From the NCBI GenBank assembly GCA_905221605.1, contig CAJNDS010000625.1, positions 38,343 through 102,342 on the forward strand: DNA of 64,000 bases. Reading direction: 5' to 3'. The notes beneath the pieces are model-generated. The model saw nothing but the letters and a program-made list of their open reading frames with translations, had not been told where the DNA came from and did no database searches. Shown here one piece after another: positions 22,435 through 33,600 of this stretch; within the stretch, counting starts at the first letter, position 1, and each line of letters begins with the position of its first letter. A program made the position numbers and the translations under genes. This DNA comes from Symbiodinium natans. Taxonomy: Eukaryota; Sar; Dinophyceae; Suessiales; Symbiodiniaceae.

Positions 22435-23057
22435 GTAAAGGATCCCTTGGCTCTGAAACCCTAAACCCTAAATCCTAAACCCTAAACCCTAAACCCTAAA
22501 CTTGCAGGGCTTTCGGGCTTTCGGGCCTCTAAGGGGTGGCGAAGTTGACATCATGATGATGGGAGGAGGGGCGTCTCGGACCTGGACAAGCCCCAGGCCC
22601 TAAGACCCTGGTGGCAGATCCGAGCTAGCTCTGCCAAATGACACAGCACGAGTCCCTAAACCCTAAACCCTAAACCCTAAACCCTAAACCCTAAACCCTG
22701 AACCCTGAACCCTGAAACCCTACACCCTACACCCTAAACCCTAAACCCTAAACTTTGAAGGGGGCCCAACCAAGAGGTTGCCTTAGGCCTTGGTTCTCGA
22801 TTTTTCGGTGATATAGTAATAGATACTTGCACACCAAAAAGCAACGGCCCAAGTATTTCCCACAAGAGCATCTGATCCGTTTTATTCTTTTTTCTTTTTG
22901 GGGTGGGGGGGGGGGGGGGGGGCTCTGTGGTCTACTGGTAGCCAGCCATTTCTTACCGACCTGATGTGCACGAGGTGGCAAGGACCTCAGGCACGGGCTG
23001 CCCTAAACCCTAAACCCTAAACCCTAAACCCTAAACCCTAAACCCTAAACCCTACAG

Positions 23058-26000
23058 GTTTCGCAGACAGTTCTTAGGCTTAGGATCCCTGTTTGGGTGG
23101 CTAGGGATTCATATCAGGTAAGGGTTTAGAAGCCCTAAACCTGCAATTCGAACACCGGGACGCCAGAAGCTAGAAGTAGCCCTAAACCCTAAACCCCTAA
23201 ACCCCTAAACCCCTAAACCCCTAAACCCTAAACCCTAAACCCTAAACCCTAAACCCTAAACCCTAAACCCTAAACCCTAAAACCCTAAGCCTCGAAAGTG
23301 TTTGCTGCGCCGGCCTTGCGGGATGGAGGGGCCCAGCCGCCGAACATTGCAGGCCGTTGCCTTGCATGAGACTGGGCACTGTTACGAGATGATTCGATTT
23401 GTTTTTAGGGTTTAGGGTTTAGGGTTTAGGGTTTAGGGTTTAGGGTTTAGGGTTTAGGGTTTAGTTATTGTATTGCAATAGTCTGATGTGATTAGGTTTT
23501 GTTTCGTGCATTACTATCTAGAATGGAAAGAGCTCTAAAGTTTCGTGTGCCCTTGTTCCTATGTAATGTTGGGTGTATGTAGGGGTGCCTTGTGTAGGCA
23601 CATGTGTGTATGCATCTATGGGTAGGCCGTCCTTCTGAGGATGTTTAGCAATCAACAAAAGCCTACATGATCTATCCCTTTTAGATAGCCTGCCACACAC
23701 ACACACACACACACGCACGCACGCACGCACGCACGCAGGCACGCACGCACACCAGGAGACGGTACCACCGGAGCGCTGGTGCGTGACCCGCAAGGACCTG
23801 AAGTTCCTTCGGGCAGACGTGAAGCGAGCCATCGAAGAAAATCGGATACTGCCGCCCGGGAATGGCCTCGACGACTTTCTTGAGGACTTGCAGAATGGCC
23901 CCAACGTCTCGAGGATGCCCTCAGGGGTGTAGGGTTTGGGGTTTAGGGTCTTGGGGTCTTAGGGTTTGAGTTGGGGTTTGAGGTTCTCTTTGTGCACCTT
24001 AATTAACAACAAGGCGATTCTTCACAGGCTTGGCTTACGAGGGAACTTCGCAATCCCTAAAGCCTGGACCCTTTTGAGGTTTAGGGTTTAGGTTTTAGGG
24101 TTCAGGGTCAAGGGGTTCGGGTTTAGGGTTCAGGCTTGTGTGTTAGAGGGTGCTTTCAAGCAGGTACTTTGGGAAAAAAAGAGGGCAGTTGGGGAGCCCC
24201 TGGACACTTCGAAGCCTTACAGGCCCCAAGGCCTAAGCCCTAAACCCTAAACCCTAGGTCTACACAGTGACGGCGCAGTACATCAAGCCGGTGACCGCGC
24301 GCGCGGGCAAGATGAGCTGGGCCTTGATGAGGAACCCAGGCAGGGTTTGGGGTTTGGGGTTTAGGGTTTAGGGTTCAGTGTTCAGTGTTCAGGGTTCAGA
24401 GTTTAGGGTTTAGGATTTAGGGTTTATAGGGATTGCAGATTGGGGAGTTTGATTTGGGCTTCTTTGCTGTGGTTTTACACACATGAGGTCGACTCTTTCG
24501 TCTTTTTTTGCCTGAAGAGCGCAAGGACAATGAGATTTTTTTCGAAGGCTTCGTGAATTATGCAATATGCGAAGCCGCCATGGCTTGATAGTGGAGGGCC
24601 GCCGAAGGCGGCAAAAAGCCACCCTCATCTCATCATCTTCGGGCGAAGGGCATCGGCTGCTTGAGTTCGCATGTCTTTTCTCTCATTACCTCGTCAACTT
24701 CAGCAATAAAGATATCTTCCTCTGGAGACCTTGTAGGGGCCTCCAGACCCACCTTCAGCCCTTTAGGGCTTAGAGCTTAGGCGCCCCCCGCCCCCCCCCC
24801 CCCCCGTTTCGGTAGGTGCCGGAGCTTCCCTACCGATGCTGCTTATGCCGGACTGCTTTGCTGCTCAGGGTACCCCAACAAAGCCCAAGCAAAGGCTTCA
24901 AGCCCAAAGCCCCAACCCCAAACCCCAGAAAAGCACAGCCCTATAAACCCTATACACTCTCTAAGCCCTATAAACCCGAAACAAACCCTATAAACCCTAG
25001 AAACCCTAGAAACCCTAGAAACCCTATAAACCCTATAAACCCTATAAACCCGAAACAAACCCTATAAACCCTAGAAATCTTGAGAAAACCCCAAAGAACC
25101 TCCCCCGACTCTCGGAACCAGGTGGGCTGGACTGCCATCTCTTCATCAGCCACGCCTGGCAGGACTTAGCATCTGAGTCAGTACACTTTACACCTTTTGG
25201 GATACGATGAACCCTAAACCCTAAACCCAAACCCTTTATGAACTCAGCAACTAAGGAGGGGATTTTCGAGTTTATCTCCAAGGCCTTGGCGTCCTGGCCT
25301 TGGCGGTCCCGCAATGCCTGGTGTTCCTGGGATGGCTTATAAACCCTAAACCATAAACCCTAAACCCGAAACCCTAAACCCTAAACCCCAAACCCCAAAC
25401 CCCAAACCCTAAACCCTAACCCTCCCCTAAACGAATGGGGATCGATGACGCCCTATACCTGCTATGCTCCCTGCGAGCCCATATTCGGACTACTCATGAA
25501 CCCACAACCCTAGTACCCCCAAACCCTTTTGACCCTGACACCTACAAGCCCTAAAACCCTAACCAAGTTGTGGGCAACTTTCGGGCTAGCCCTAAACCCT
25601 AAACCCTAAACCCTAAACCCTAAACCCCCGAAGTTCAAGGTTGCATGCTGGCGAACCCGCAGAACCTGGACATCGGGGCCCTGATCCAGTCGCCACGGAG
25701 TTCTCCCTTTGCCCATGCGCTTCGGGCCTCGTCGCAGGTCTTGGTGGTGCCGCTAGGCTTAGGGTTTAGGGTTTAGGGTTTAGGGTTTAGGGTTTGGGGT
25801 TTGGGGTTTGGGGTTTGGGGTTTAGGGTTTTGGGTTTGGGGTTTTCATTTTTTGCATGTATGTGGTTTACCAGGATCATGTGTAGGAAAATGCTCTTCCA
25901 GAGCCTTTGGGATACATGTTCGGTGTTTTCTTTCCTTGCTTGGGTTCAAGAAAGTCTCATGTTTAGGAATCTAATCTTCCGAGTGTTGTTAAGGGCCCAT

Positions 26001-28026
26001 CCGAGGCCAAATCGCCATGCCTCCATCTATACCAGGCTCTGGTGTGCTTACGAAGGGTACCTGGCTCAGGAGCCACGTGGCAGCCCAGTGCAAGGGTTTA
26101 AGGTTTAGGGTTTAGGGTTTAGGGCGTTTTTGTTATTTTTTTTAAAGGGGGGGGGGGGGGGGGGGTCCTGGGTTCCCTCATGAAAGTAGCCAACCCCCAA
26201 AAAACGGGATTTTTAGAACAAGGTTCCTGGGCTTACCAAGGCAAGGGAAGATGGTCTTTGTTGCCAGACCCTCCACTGAGCCAGAATTGCTCAGAGCAAT
26301 GCTGGACATGTGCTTCGCTGCATTCCTTGGCACCTTCCTCGGCTGTGTGATGGCCGCAGGGCCCTGGAGCGTGGCGTTGTGCCTGGTGCTTCTCCACAGC
26401 GCCGCGCTGCTCGGGTTGTGGAGTATGGCCGCAGAGAGCCATGCACAGAAGCACTGCGTAAACCTGGTGGGCCAGTTCTTGTCTTGCTTTGCCTTCTTTC
26501 ATTGGGGTCCAGGCGTCGCAAGAGGCGACGCAACGCAGATGGGCTCCCTCCTAAGCGGTGTGCCGCCCAAATTGATGCCTCTCATCCCTTGCTGGATCCA
26601 GGAGATCGTCCACTACTCTTTCACCTTCTTCTGGCTGGAAGCTCGGCGAAGCTCTTCAAGATTCTTCATGGTAGCTCTACGCACTACAGCATGCCATCCA
26701 TGAAAAAAGAAACCCTAAACCCTAAGCCCTAAACCCTAAGCCCTAAACCCTAAACCCTAAACCCTAAGCCCTAAACCCTAAACCGCATCAACCAGCCCAT
26801 GCAAGGATTTGGACCGCGTGACGTGCATCTGCGGAGTGCTCGAGGCACAGCAACTTGCCAAAGGACGCGCGTTGCTGGGAAGCGGCTTTTCACCCCAACC
26901 CCAAGCCCCAGACCCTAAGCCCGAAGCCCAAAGCCCGAAGCCCTAAACCCTAAACCCTAAACCCTAAACCCTAAACCCTAAACCCTAAACCCTAAACCTC
27001 CATCCCGCCGGAGCATAGATCAGCAGCAGCAGGTCACTTCTCGAAAATATGGTCCCTTTTGGGGGGGTCCTTATTGGAAGGCGGCCCCTCTTGTTTAGGG
27101 AACCCCAAAAGAGACCATGATTCAGAGAATTGGCTACATATATTATAGATAGATATATCTATATATACATACATATGACGTTTAGGGTTTAGGGTTTAGG
27201 GTTATGACCTCTCTATGTAGAAGCCGGGAGCTTTGTTGGAAGATAATGCAGGGCAGCGTTGCCTTCTCATATTTGTAGCCGCTGGTAGCCTTTGATTCTG
27301 CGGTTCAATGTTGGGTGGCTAATCGTATACATAGCTTCAATGTTTTAACTGTCTTGTTGCAACTACATTAATCGCAATATTTGCGCTGGATCACTTGTAT
27401 TCCCTACTGCAACGTATAGATGTGCATATTTCGGCAAAGTTGACTCACATATTTGGAGGCCAATTGCAAGTGTAGAGATATACTTTCTGAGTGGCCGATA
27501 TTCAGCAACTAAGATATAGTGGCTAGACGTTCAAAAACCAGGTTTGCGATGCAAGAGTACGAACCAATGTTGTGAATGAATCTCGAGGGCGGATCCTACA
27601 CCCTAAGCCTTCAACCCTAGACCCTAGACCCTAAACCCTAAACCCTACAACCAATGTTTTCAAAAAGGTCCATGTTTGTTTTTGGTGTATGAGCCTGAGG
27701 TCCTGAGACATGTCTGAGACCATGGAAGTTTAGGGTTTAGGGTTTAGGGTTTAGGGTTTAGGGTTCAGGGTTCGGGGGAGGCATTGAAAAGTCAACGTTT
27801 TACACGACCTTTGTCTCCCAATTTCTTGGTAATCATCGGGCTTGCCCATGATCTCGATCAGTGTTAGGGATCCTTTTTACTTTTTGGGTTATGGGCTTTC
27901 TAATTGTAAACGCTTGCGCGCGCCGCCTCGGCAGCCGGGCCGGCCCCAGGACAGGAAAGGAGGAAAGAGGGTTTCTCCAAAAAAGGGAAGGGCAGAGCGG
28001 GTGGGGGGGGGGGTCGGGGGAGGGGT

Positions 28027-28061
<35 letters not shown>

Positions 28062-30210
28062 GGGGGGGGGGGGGGGGGGGGGTGGGGGGGTGGGGGGGGG
28101 GTGGGGGGGGGGTGGGGGGGTGTGGGGGGGGGGGTGGGGGGGGGGGGTGGGGGGGGGGGGGGGGTGGGGGGGGGGCACTCCCCCTGTAGGAGCCACGGAC
28201 AAGCGGGACTCTCGAGTCAGAAAATTCGGCATGGGGGGAAGGGTTGGGTTAGGGGGAAGGAGGCCCGATCCGGGTCTGCTTGTTCCAGACGCTTCTCGGC
28301 AGGAAGCCGAGGCGAATATATGAACAAAAAGGATCCTTTTTCTTCCTAGGGGAACAGGGATTTTGTGATCTCCATGGATATGTGCTCCTCAGGCACATGG
28401 TTCCAGGAACATGGGGGATTTTGGAAACCACTGGTAGATGTCTAAACCCAAAGCCCACTGGTAGATCCCTAAACCCTAAACCCCAAACCCTAAACCCTAA
28501 ACCCCAAACCCTAAACCCTAAACCCCAAATCCTAAACTTTCTAAACCCCAAACCCTAAACCCTAAACCCTAAACCCCAAACCCTAAACCCTAAACCCCAA
28601 ACCCTAAACCCCAAACACGAAACCCTAAAACCCTAAACCCTAAACCCTAAACCCCAAACCCCAAACCCGAAGCCCTGGAGTCGGTCTCCAAGTCGCCAGC
28701 TTGTGGAAAAGCGCGCTGCTGTTTAGGGTTTAGGGTTTAGGGTTTAGGGTTCAGGGTTTAGGGTTTAGGGTTTAGGGTTTAGGGCTACCAGTATGATGAC
28801 ATGGATTGCAGTAGTAAAATACAAAACTAGTTCTGTAGGGTTCGGGGTTTGAGAGGATACCAGGGCTCCATCGTGTATGCGAAGTGCGCGCAGCCGGAAG
28901 ACGAAGCGAACATCCGCGGAGAGATAGGCGACAGGATGCAATCAGTGGACGCCTGCATTGAGGCTGACCCTGGGCTCTACAACCCTCAAGGGTTCAGGGT
29001 TCAGGGTTCAGGGTTTAGGGTCTAGGGTTTAGGGTTTAGGGTTTAGGGTTCACTTGTGGTGGAGTTGGCTGTCAGGTGCTGCTGCTGGCTGGAATGTCGA
29101 GCCCCGCTCTACGTGAGCTGGCGCTTGCCGGGATCGACATCGAACATGCCGGTCGTGCTTCCGTCGTTCTGCCGGTTGTCTATCTATTCATTATGAATAT
29201 TCTTGCGGTCGTTATTGCTCTTCACGCTCCGGCCCAGCATGACTGGCACGTGATTCCGGAGAAATGTGTATTCATCTGCTCTCGTTTGGGCATGCTGGTC
29301 GGAATCGCACGGAGTCCTCCCGACCACAGGGCCTTCGTCCTGCACGTCATGACAAAGTGCGCAGCGATTTACAACGTTGCTGGCGCGATAGGGATCCTGT
29401 GGCAAGTCACCTTGCACCCGGGCGGAACGCTTCCGCGAGGGCCGTGGCGGCTTTTCACGTTCAGCTGGCACGCCGGCGAGCTTCTGCTACTCTTCCTGGG
29501 CATTACAGGTACGGCGCGGCTTCCTTGGGGCAGCTACTTGCTGCAGTTTTTCTTCGCCCGAAGCCTTGGGCAGCTGACGGCCGGAAGGGTAAGTTGTTCC
29601 TGCCAGTCTGGTAGCGAAACAGACTCCGGCGAGCTGTTGAGTGACGACAGCGCGGAAGCCTCAGGGGAGAGTTGAACCCCAAAGCCCTGAACCCTAAACT
29701 TTCCAGGTGCACCCAGTAGACCCTGAAGCCTACACTTTGCACACGACCCCGAGCCCTATAGACCACAAAAAACACACACGGACTCCCCCGGGGGCCTGAA
29801 AAATTCGCTGCGGTGTCAGAAGGCGGCGCGCGAGAACTGAAGCTCAAAAAGGCGCGTCGGTAGTTAAACCCTAAACCCTAAACCTAAAACTTGGGCTCAG
29901 GAGTTTATAGGGTTGCATGCATGTAATCATGTGGCCGGACACCTTAACAACCCTAAATCCTGTTGGTAGGTTACCTAACAAGTCGATGCAGGGCTTTCAG
30001 GTAACGACCTAAGAAACTCTGCTTTAGGGTCTCTACTTTGTGGTACTTTGCTGTAACTTTAGATCCTTACCTTTTTTGGGTTTATTGGGTTTCTTATTAT
30101 GGCAGCTAAAAGTTTAGTTTATAGCTACCCTCCTGAGTGCAGCCAAGTCTAAAGAACACCCTGAACCTCAGGAGGAGGAGTCCGAGTTTCTGACCGACGT
30201 GGTCCAGTGA
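23058..30210 (+). CDS. Multi-pass membrane protein of a dinoflagellate-expanded family (13 recognised exons)
   Basis: Exons: 23058-23117, 23299-23400, 23756-23905, 24258-24339, 25122-25162, 25256-25322, 25640-25748, 26006-26071, 26241-26670, 26806-26884, 28856-28962, 29076-29588, 30172-30210 (stop TGA). The exon sum is 1845 nt, 614 residues and a stop, open throughout. Motifs in order: YIKPVTARAGKMSWALM, CHLFISHAW, NPQNLDIGALIQSP, VPNRHASIYTRLWCAYE, GKMVFVARPS, then about four hydrophobic segments in exon 9 and four in exon 12. I know this motif order from unnamed dinoflagellate proteins; this is recall, not a search. The LFISHAW...TRLWCAYE part resembles a TIR-like fold; catalysis is not shown. 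Keeping the family motifs intact requires GC donors at 24340, 25749, 26072, 26885 and 28963 and a GA donor at 25163. The true 5' end may lie further upstream. Confidence 0.8.
23756..23905 (+). CDS. Exon 3 of the membrane-protein gene
   Basis: Fifty codons follow a CA/GCAC microsatellite and the acceptor CACACCAG. The text PPERWCVTRKDLKFLRADVK then an acidic helix ends NGPN before donor GTCTCG. Joining to VYTVTAQYIKPVT at 24258 restores the family's GPxVYTVTxQYIKPVT order. A readthrough to TAG at about 23931 is the alternative. Confidence 0.75.
24816..24869 (+). other. Possible skipped or false exon inside an intron
   Basis: GGTAG|GTGCCG...CTCAGG|GTACCC brackets 18 open codons (VPELPYRCCLCRTALLLR). 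Including it breaks the frame into the FISHAW exon and interrupts family order. I treat it as a false or alternative exon. Confidence 0.3.
25122..25322 (+). CDS. Exons 5 and 6 with a GA-AG intron between (25163-25255)
   Basis: Exon 5 (25122-25162) codes for GLDCHLFISHAWQ and exon 6 (25256-25322) for EGIFEFISKALASWP and a basic end. The family reads straight through from the FISHxW motif to EGIFEF. That needs splicing CAG|GACTTAG to CTAAG|GAG, a GA donor. The nearest GT (25181) would add six residues. Exon 6 ends TGGT|GTTCCT and rejoins as AWCCMLANPQNLD. Confidence 0.7.
26241..26670 (+). CDS. Exon 9: membrane segments
   Basis: At 430 nt this is the second longest exon of the gene. It begins in frame with QGKMVFVARPSTEPELLRAM and continues with hydrophobic stretches (CFAAFLGTFLGCVMAAG; VALCLVLLHSAALLGLW; a Phe-rich segment near FTFFWL). 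It ends at ATG|GTAGCT. Two antisense frames of 80-90 codons are shadows. Confidence 0.8.
28000..28175. repeat. Long G-rich tract with scattered T, inside an intron
   Basis: About 170 bases of G runs of 5-40 broken by single T or C lie in the 1971-nt intron between exons at 26806 and 28856. The transcript strand would be G-rich and able to form G-quadruplexes. Length may be unreliable in assembly. The poly-Gly and poly-Pro frames are artefacts. Confidence 0.9.
29076..29588 (+). CDS. Exon 12: long C-terminal membrane exon
   Basis: The 513-nt exon follows GGCTGTCAG and starts VLLLAGMSSPALRELALAG. Four hydrophobic stretches follow, for example VVLPVVYLFIMNILAVVIAL and ELLLLFLGITGTA. The donor GTAAGT at 29589 is canonical and phase 0. 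If it is not used, the frame continues to TGA at 29675 with a Ser/Glu-rich tail, a possible alternative C terminus. Confidence 0.85.
30172..30210 (+). CDS. Terminal exon of the membrane-protein gene (TGA)
   Basis: The acceptor CTGAACCTCAG is followed by EEESEFLTDVVQ and TGA, in phase with donor GTAAGT at 29589. The acidic end matches the character of the alternative tail. Just downstream a G tract (30250-30285) begins. Confidence 0.65.
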   Translation, partial: EEESEFLTDVVQ

Positions 30211-30249
30211 GCTTCTTCATCTCGGTGGCGGCCCCTGGGGGGGAGGGGG

Positions 30250-30285
30250 GTGTGGGGGGGGGGGGGGGGGGGGGGGGGGGGGTGC
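30250..30285. repeat. G homopolymer downstream of the membrane-protein gene
   Basis: A run of G broken by one T lies 40 bases after the TGA. Similar G or C runs lie at 3955-3973, 8918-8935, 18560-18580, 20678-20708, 22906-22922, 26147-26165, 35650-35666, 42786-42802, 47067-47083, 50793-50812 and 51412-51429. Confidence 0.85.
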
Positions 30286-30589
30286 CTTGGACACTTAACG
30301 TCTATTCTGCGCGTGCTCTTTGTTTTCGCAAACCTCTCTGGGATTGGGTTCTCGTTTGGCGCTTCAACGCGGAAGGCGTTCTATCGGATCGCTTTCTGGC
30401 GAAAGAGGCCACGAAGAGGAGACGGTCAACGGAGGACGGTGGGATGACGGAATGAATTTTGACGGGAGGCCACAGAGACGACACGAGGAGCGTGGCGGAC
30501 CATGCATGGATGTAAGGTTGACGCACGGGTTCGGGAACAAGGATGGGGGGGAGCGCGGACGGGGAGCATTCGGTCGATGGGCAGGAGAG

Positions 30590-31250
30590 CGTGCGCGCCC
30601 TCCGCGCCCTCCCCGCCCTCCGCGCCCTCCGCCGCCCTCCGCGCCCTGCGGCCTCCGCGGCCTCCGCCTCCGCGCGCGCTCCGCGCCCTCGCGCGCCCTC
30701 CGCCCTTGCGCCCTCCGCCCCTCCGCGGCCCTCCGCCCTTTGCGCCCTCCGCGCCCTCTGCGCCCCGCGCCCTCCGCTCCGCCGCCCGCCGCCCCGTGCG
30801 GCCTCTGCGCCCGTGGCGCCCTCCGCGCCCTCCGGCGCCCTCCGATGCGCCCTCCGCGCCCTCCGGCGCGCCCTCCGCGCCCTCCGCGCCCTCGCGCCCT
30901 CGCGCCCCCGCGCCCTCCGCGCCTCCGCGCCCTCCGCGCCTCTCCGCGCCCTCCGCGCCCCTCTGCGCCCTCCGCGCCGCTCCGGCCCTCGCGCCCCCCG
31001 CACCCTCCGCGCCTTCCGCGGCCTCCGCGATCCGCGCCCTCCGCATCCTCCGCGCCTCCGCGTCCTCCGCGCCCTACGCGCCTCCGCGCCCTCCGCCCTC
31101 CGCGCCCCTCCGCGCCCTCCGCGCCCTCGCACCTCCGCGCCCACCGCGCCCTCCGGACCTCCGCGCCCTCCCCGCCCTCCGCGCCCTCCGCGCCCTCCGC
31201 GCCCTCCGCGCGTCCTCCGCGCCCTCCGCGCCCTCCGCGCCCTCCGGACA
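30590..31250. repeat. GC-rich 9-bp minisatellite (GCGCCCTCC)n
   Basis: The 9-mer GCGCCCTCC and one-base variants repeat about 70 times. Because the period is a multiple of 3 and stop codons are absent, frames of 260-350 codons open on both strands, reading Arg/Pro/Ala or Arg/Ala/Glu/Gly. I reject them as genes. An island at 30320-30590 that runs into the repeat is codon-like but unproven. Confidence 0.9.
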
Positions 31251-32214
31251 CTGGGTGCTGATGCTGAGGGTGCATTGCGTCTATTCTGCGGGTGCGTTGC
31301 GTCTATTCTGCGGGTGTTTCCTTTGTAAAGTATTTGTTTACAAGGCACGCACGTGCAGCATAGCCTTCAAGTGTCCATCTTACGGGGGGGGGGTGGGGTT
31401 GACGGTCTTGGGTTCAGGGTTCAGGATTCAGGGTTTAGGGTTTGGGTTTGGGGTATTTATAAGGTTTAGGGTAGTTAGGGTATTTAGGGCATGTAGGGTT
31501 TAGGGCTTAGGGGTTGTTGAAGCGCGCACGCTAGGATGATCCCTGCAATGCCCGCGGGGAGCTCAACCAAAACCCGCGAAATCCTGCCTAAACCCTAAAC
31601 ACCAAAAAACCTAAACTCCAACCCCTCAATGGTTCTTGCCGTGCCCGCACACAGAAACAGCCCCAGTCAGTGGCTGATTGTTGAGGGTTTCGGGTTTTAG
31701 GGTCTTGCGGTCCTAGGGGTTAGTTCAGGGTTCAGAGTTATGAGCTTTAGGGTTTTGGGAGGAGGGCTCATACTGTAGGTCTCATAAGGCTTATTGGGCT
31801 TACAGGGCTTGTTGGTTGTGGGGTTGGGGTTTAATGGGTCATTAGGTTTATGGTTTGTAGGGTTTGAGCCCTAAACCCTAAACCCTAAACCCTAAACCCT
31901 AAACCCTAAACCCTAAACCCTAAAGGCCTGTAGCGCTTTGTCGGGTTAGTTAGTGTTTATGGCGTTATACCTGTGCCTATGCTTTTGTGGGCTTTTGTCT
32001 GCTAAGTTCTCCAGAAGGCTTGCAGGGTTTGTAGGCTTCATTGGTTTTGGTAGGTTGTTTGTAACCCTCAACCCTAATTAAACCCTAAACCCTAAACCCT
32101 AAACCCTAAAAGAGATCTAAAGCCCGAATGGCCTGAGACCTGAAGACCCTAAAGCCGTAAACTGCAGCTGGTGGCGAGACTGGGATGCATGTCCGGTTTA
32201 GGGTTTAGGGCTTG

Positions 32215-33600
32215 GCCGGTGATGGAACTTCTGAAACGTTAGGTTCAGCTGAGTTGTTGTGAGTCCGCTTCAAAGCCTTGCGTTGTCGTTGCAATGTCTG
32301 CTGTGAGCCTGTTATGGGTGGCAAGCTGTTTTCCAGTTGGCTGCTTGGTGCCGCGGTGGCCAGTGATGGAATTTGGAAACGTTAGGTTCAGCTGAGTCTT
32401 GTGCTAGCTGAGGCCTTGCGTTGTCATTGGAACTTGAGTGTGATTGCGCTACATGGGTGGCTGTTGTGCCTTTGTTTTTTCTGGTTGCTTGCTTGGTGCC
32501 GCGGTGGCCAGTGATGGAGTTTGGAAACGTTAGGTTCAGCTGAGTCTTGTGAGGACCGACCGCTTCGCCATTACTAGCTGAGGCCTTGTGTTGTCATTGG
32601 AACTTGAGTGTGATTGCGCTGCATGGGTGGCTGTTGTGCCTTTGTTTTTTCTGGTTGCTTGCTTGGTGCCGCGGTGGCCAGTGATGGAGTTTGGAAACGT
32701 TAGGTTCAGCTGAGTCTTGTGAGGACCGACCGCTTCGCCATTACTAGCTGAGGCCTTGTGTTGTCATTGGAACTTGAGTGTGATTGCGCTGCATGGGTGG
32801 CTGTTGTGCCTTTGTTTTTTCTGGTTGCTTGCTTGGTGCCGCGGTGGCCAGTGATGGAGTTTGGAAACGTTAGGTTCAGCTGAGTCTTGTGAGGACAGAC
32901 TGCTTCGCCATTACTAGCTGAGGCCTTGCGTTGTCATTGGAACTTGAGTGTGATTGCGCTGCATGGGTGGCTGTCGGGCCTTTGTTTTTTCTGGTTGCTT
33001 GCTTGGTGCCGCGGTAGCCAGTGATGGAGTTTGGAAACGTTAGGTTCAGCTGAGTCTTGTGAGGACCGACCGCTTCGCCATTACTAGCTGAGGCCTTGTG
33101 TTGTCATTGGATCTTGAGCGTGATTGCGCAAGCTGTTTTCCAGTTGGCTGCTTGGTGCCGCGGTGGCCAGTGATGGAATTTGGAAACGTTAGGTTCAGCT
33201 GAGTCTTGTGAGGACAGACTGCTTCGCCATTACTAGCTGAGGCCTTGTGTTGCCATTGGAACTTGAGTGTGATTGCGCTGTATGGGTGGCTGTTGTGCCT
33301 TTTCTTCTGGTTGCTTGCTTGGTGCCGCGGTGGCCAGTGATGGAGTTTGGAAACGTTAGGTTCAGCTGAGTCTTGTGAGGACCGACCGCTTCGCCATTAC
33401 TAGCTGAGGCCTTGTGTTGTCATTGGAACTTGAGTGTGATTGCGCTGCATGGGTGGCTGTTGTGCCTTTGTTTTTTCTGGTTGCTTGCTTGGTGCCGCGG
33501 TGGCCAGTGATGGAGTTTGGAAACGTTAGGTTCAGCTGAGTCTTGTGAGGACAGACTGCTTCGCCATTACTAGCTGAGGCCTTTGCATTGTGATTGCGGT
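32215..33600. repeat. Satellite with 170-bp monomer, about nine copies
   Basis: The phrase GTGATGGAGTTTGGAAACGT recurs at 32511, 32681, 32851 and 33021, exactly 170 apart. Shortened or diverged copies lie at about 32223, 32363, 33169, 33333 and 33503. Monomers differ by block deletions and swaps such as GACCGACCGC/GACAGACTGC, showing exchange between copies. There are no telomere units inside. Confidence 0.95.

Noticed and set aside
25042-25314. Minus-strand frame of 90 codons
   Set aside because: It is antisense to the FISHAW and EGIFEF exons and to CCCTATAAA arrays.
27668-27699. Possible exon PCLFLVYEPE
   Set aside because: It could be joined in phase, but it is not needed once the exon start at 28856 is used, and it interrupts the family order.
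27842-28349. Poly-Gly and poly-Pro frames
   Set aside because: They are produced by the G-rich tract inside an intron of the membrane-protein gene.
28700-28720. Possible 21-nt exon LVEKRAA
   Set aside because: It has an acceptor and a GTTTAG donor, but including it disrupts the family order LLGSGYQGSIVYAKC, which the 26884-to-28856 join gives directly.
30302-31348. Overlapping frames of 260-348 codons on both strands
   Set aside because: They come from a 9-bp GC-rich repeat whose period is a multiple of three. Composition is only Arg, Pro, Ala, Gly and Glu, and all frames are open at once.
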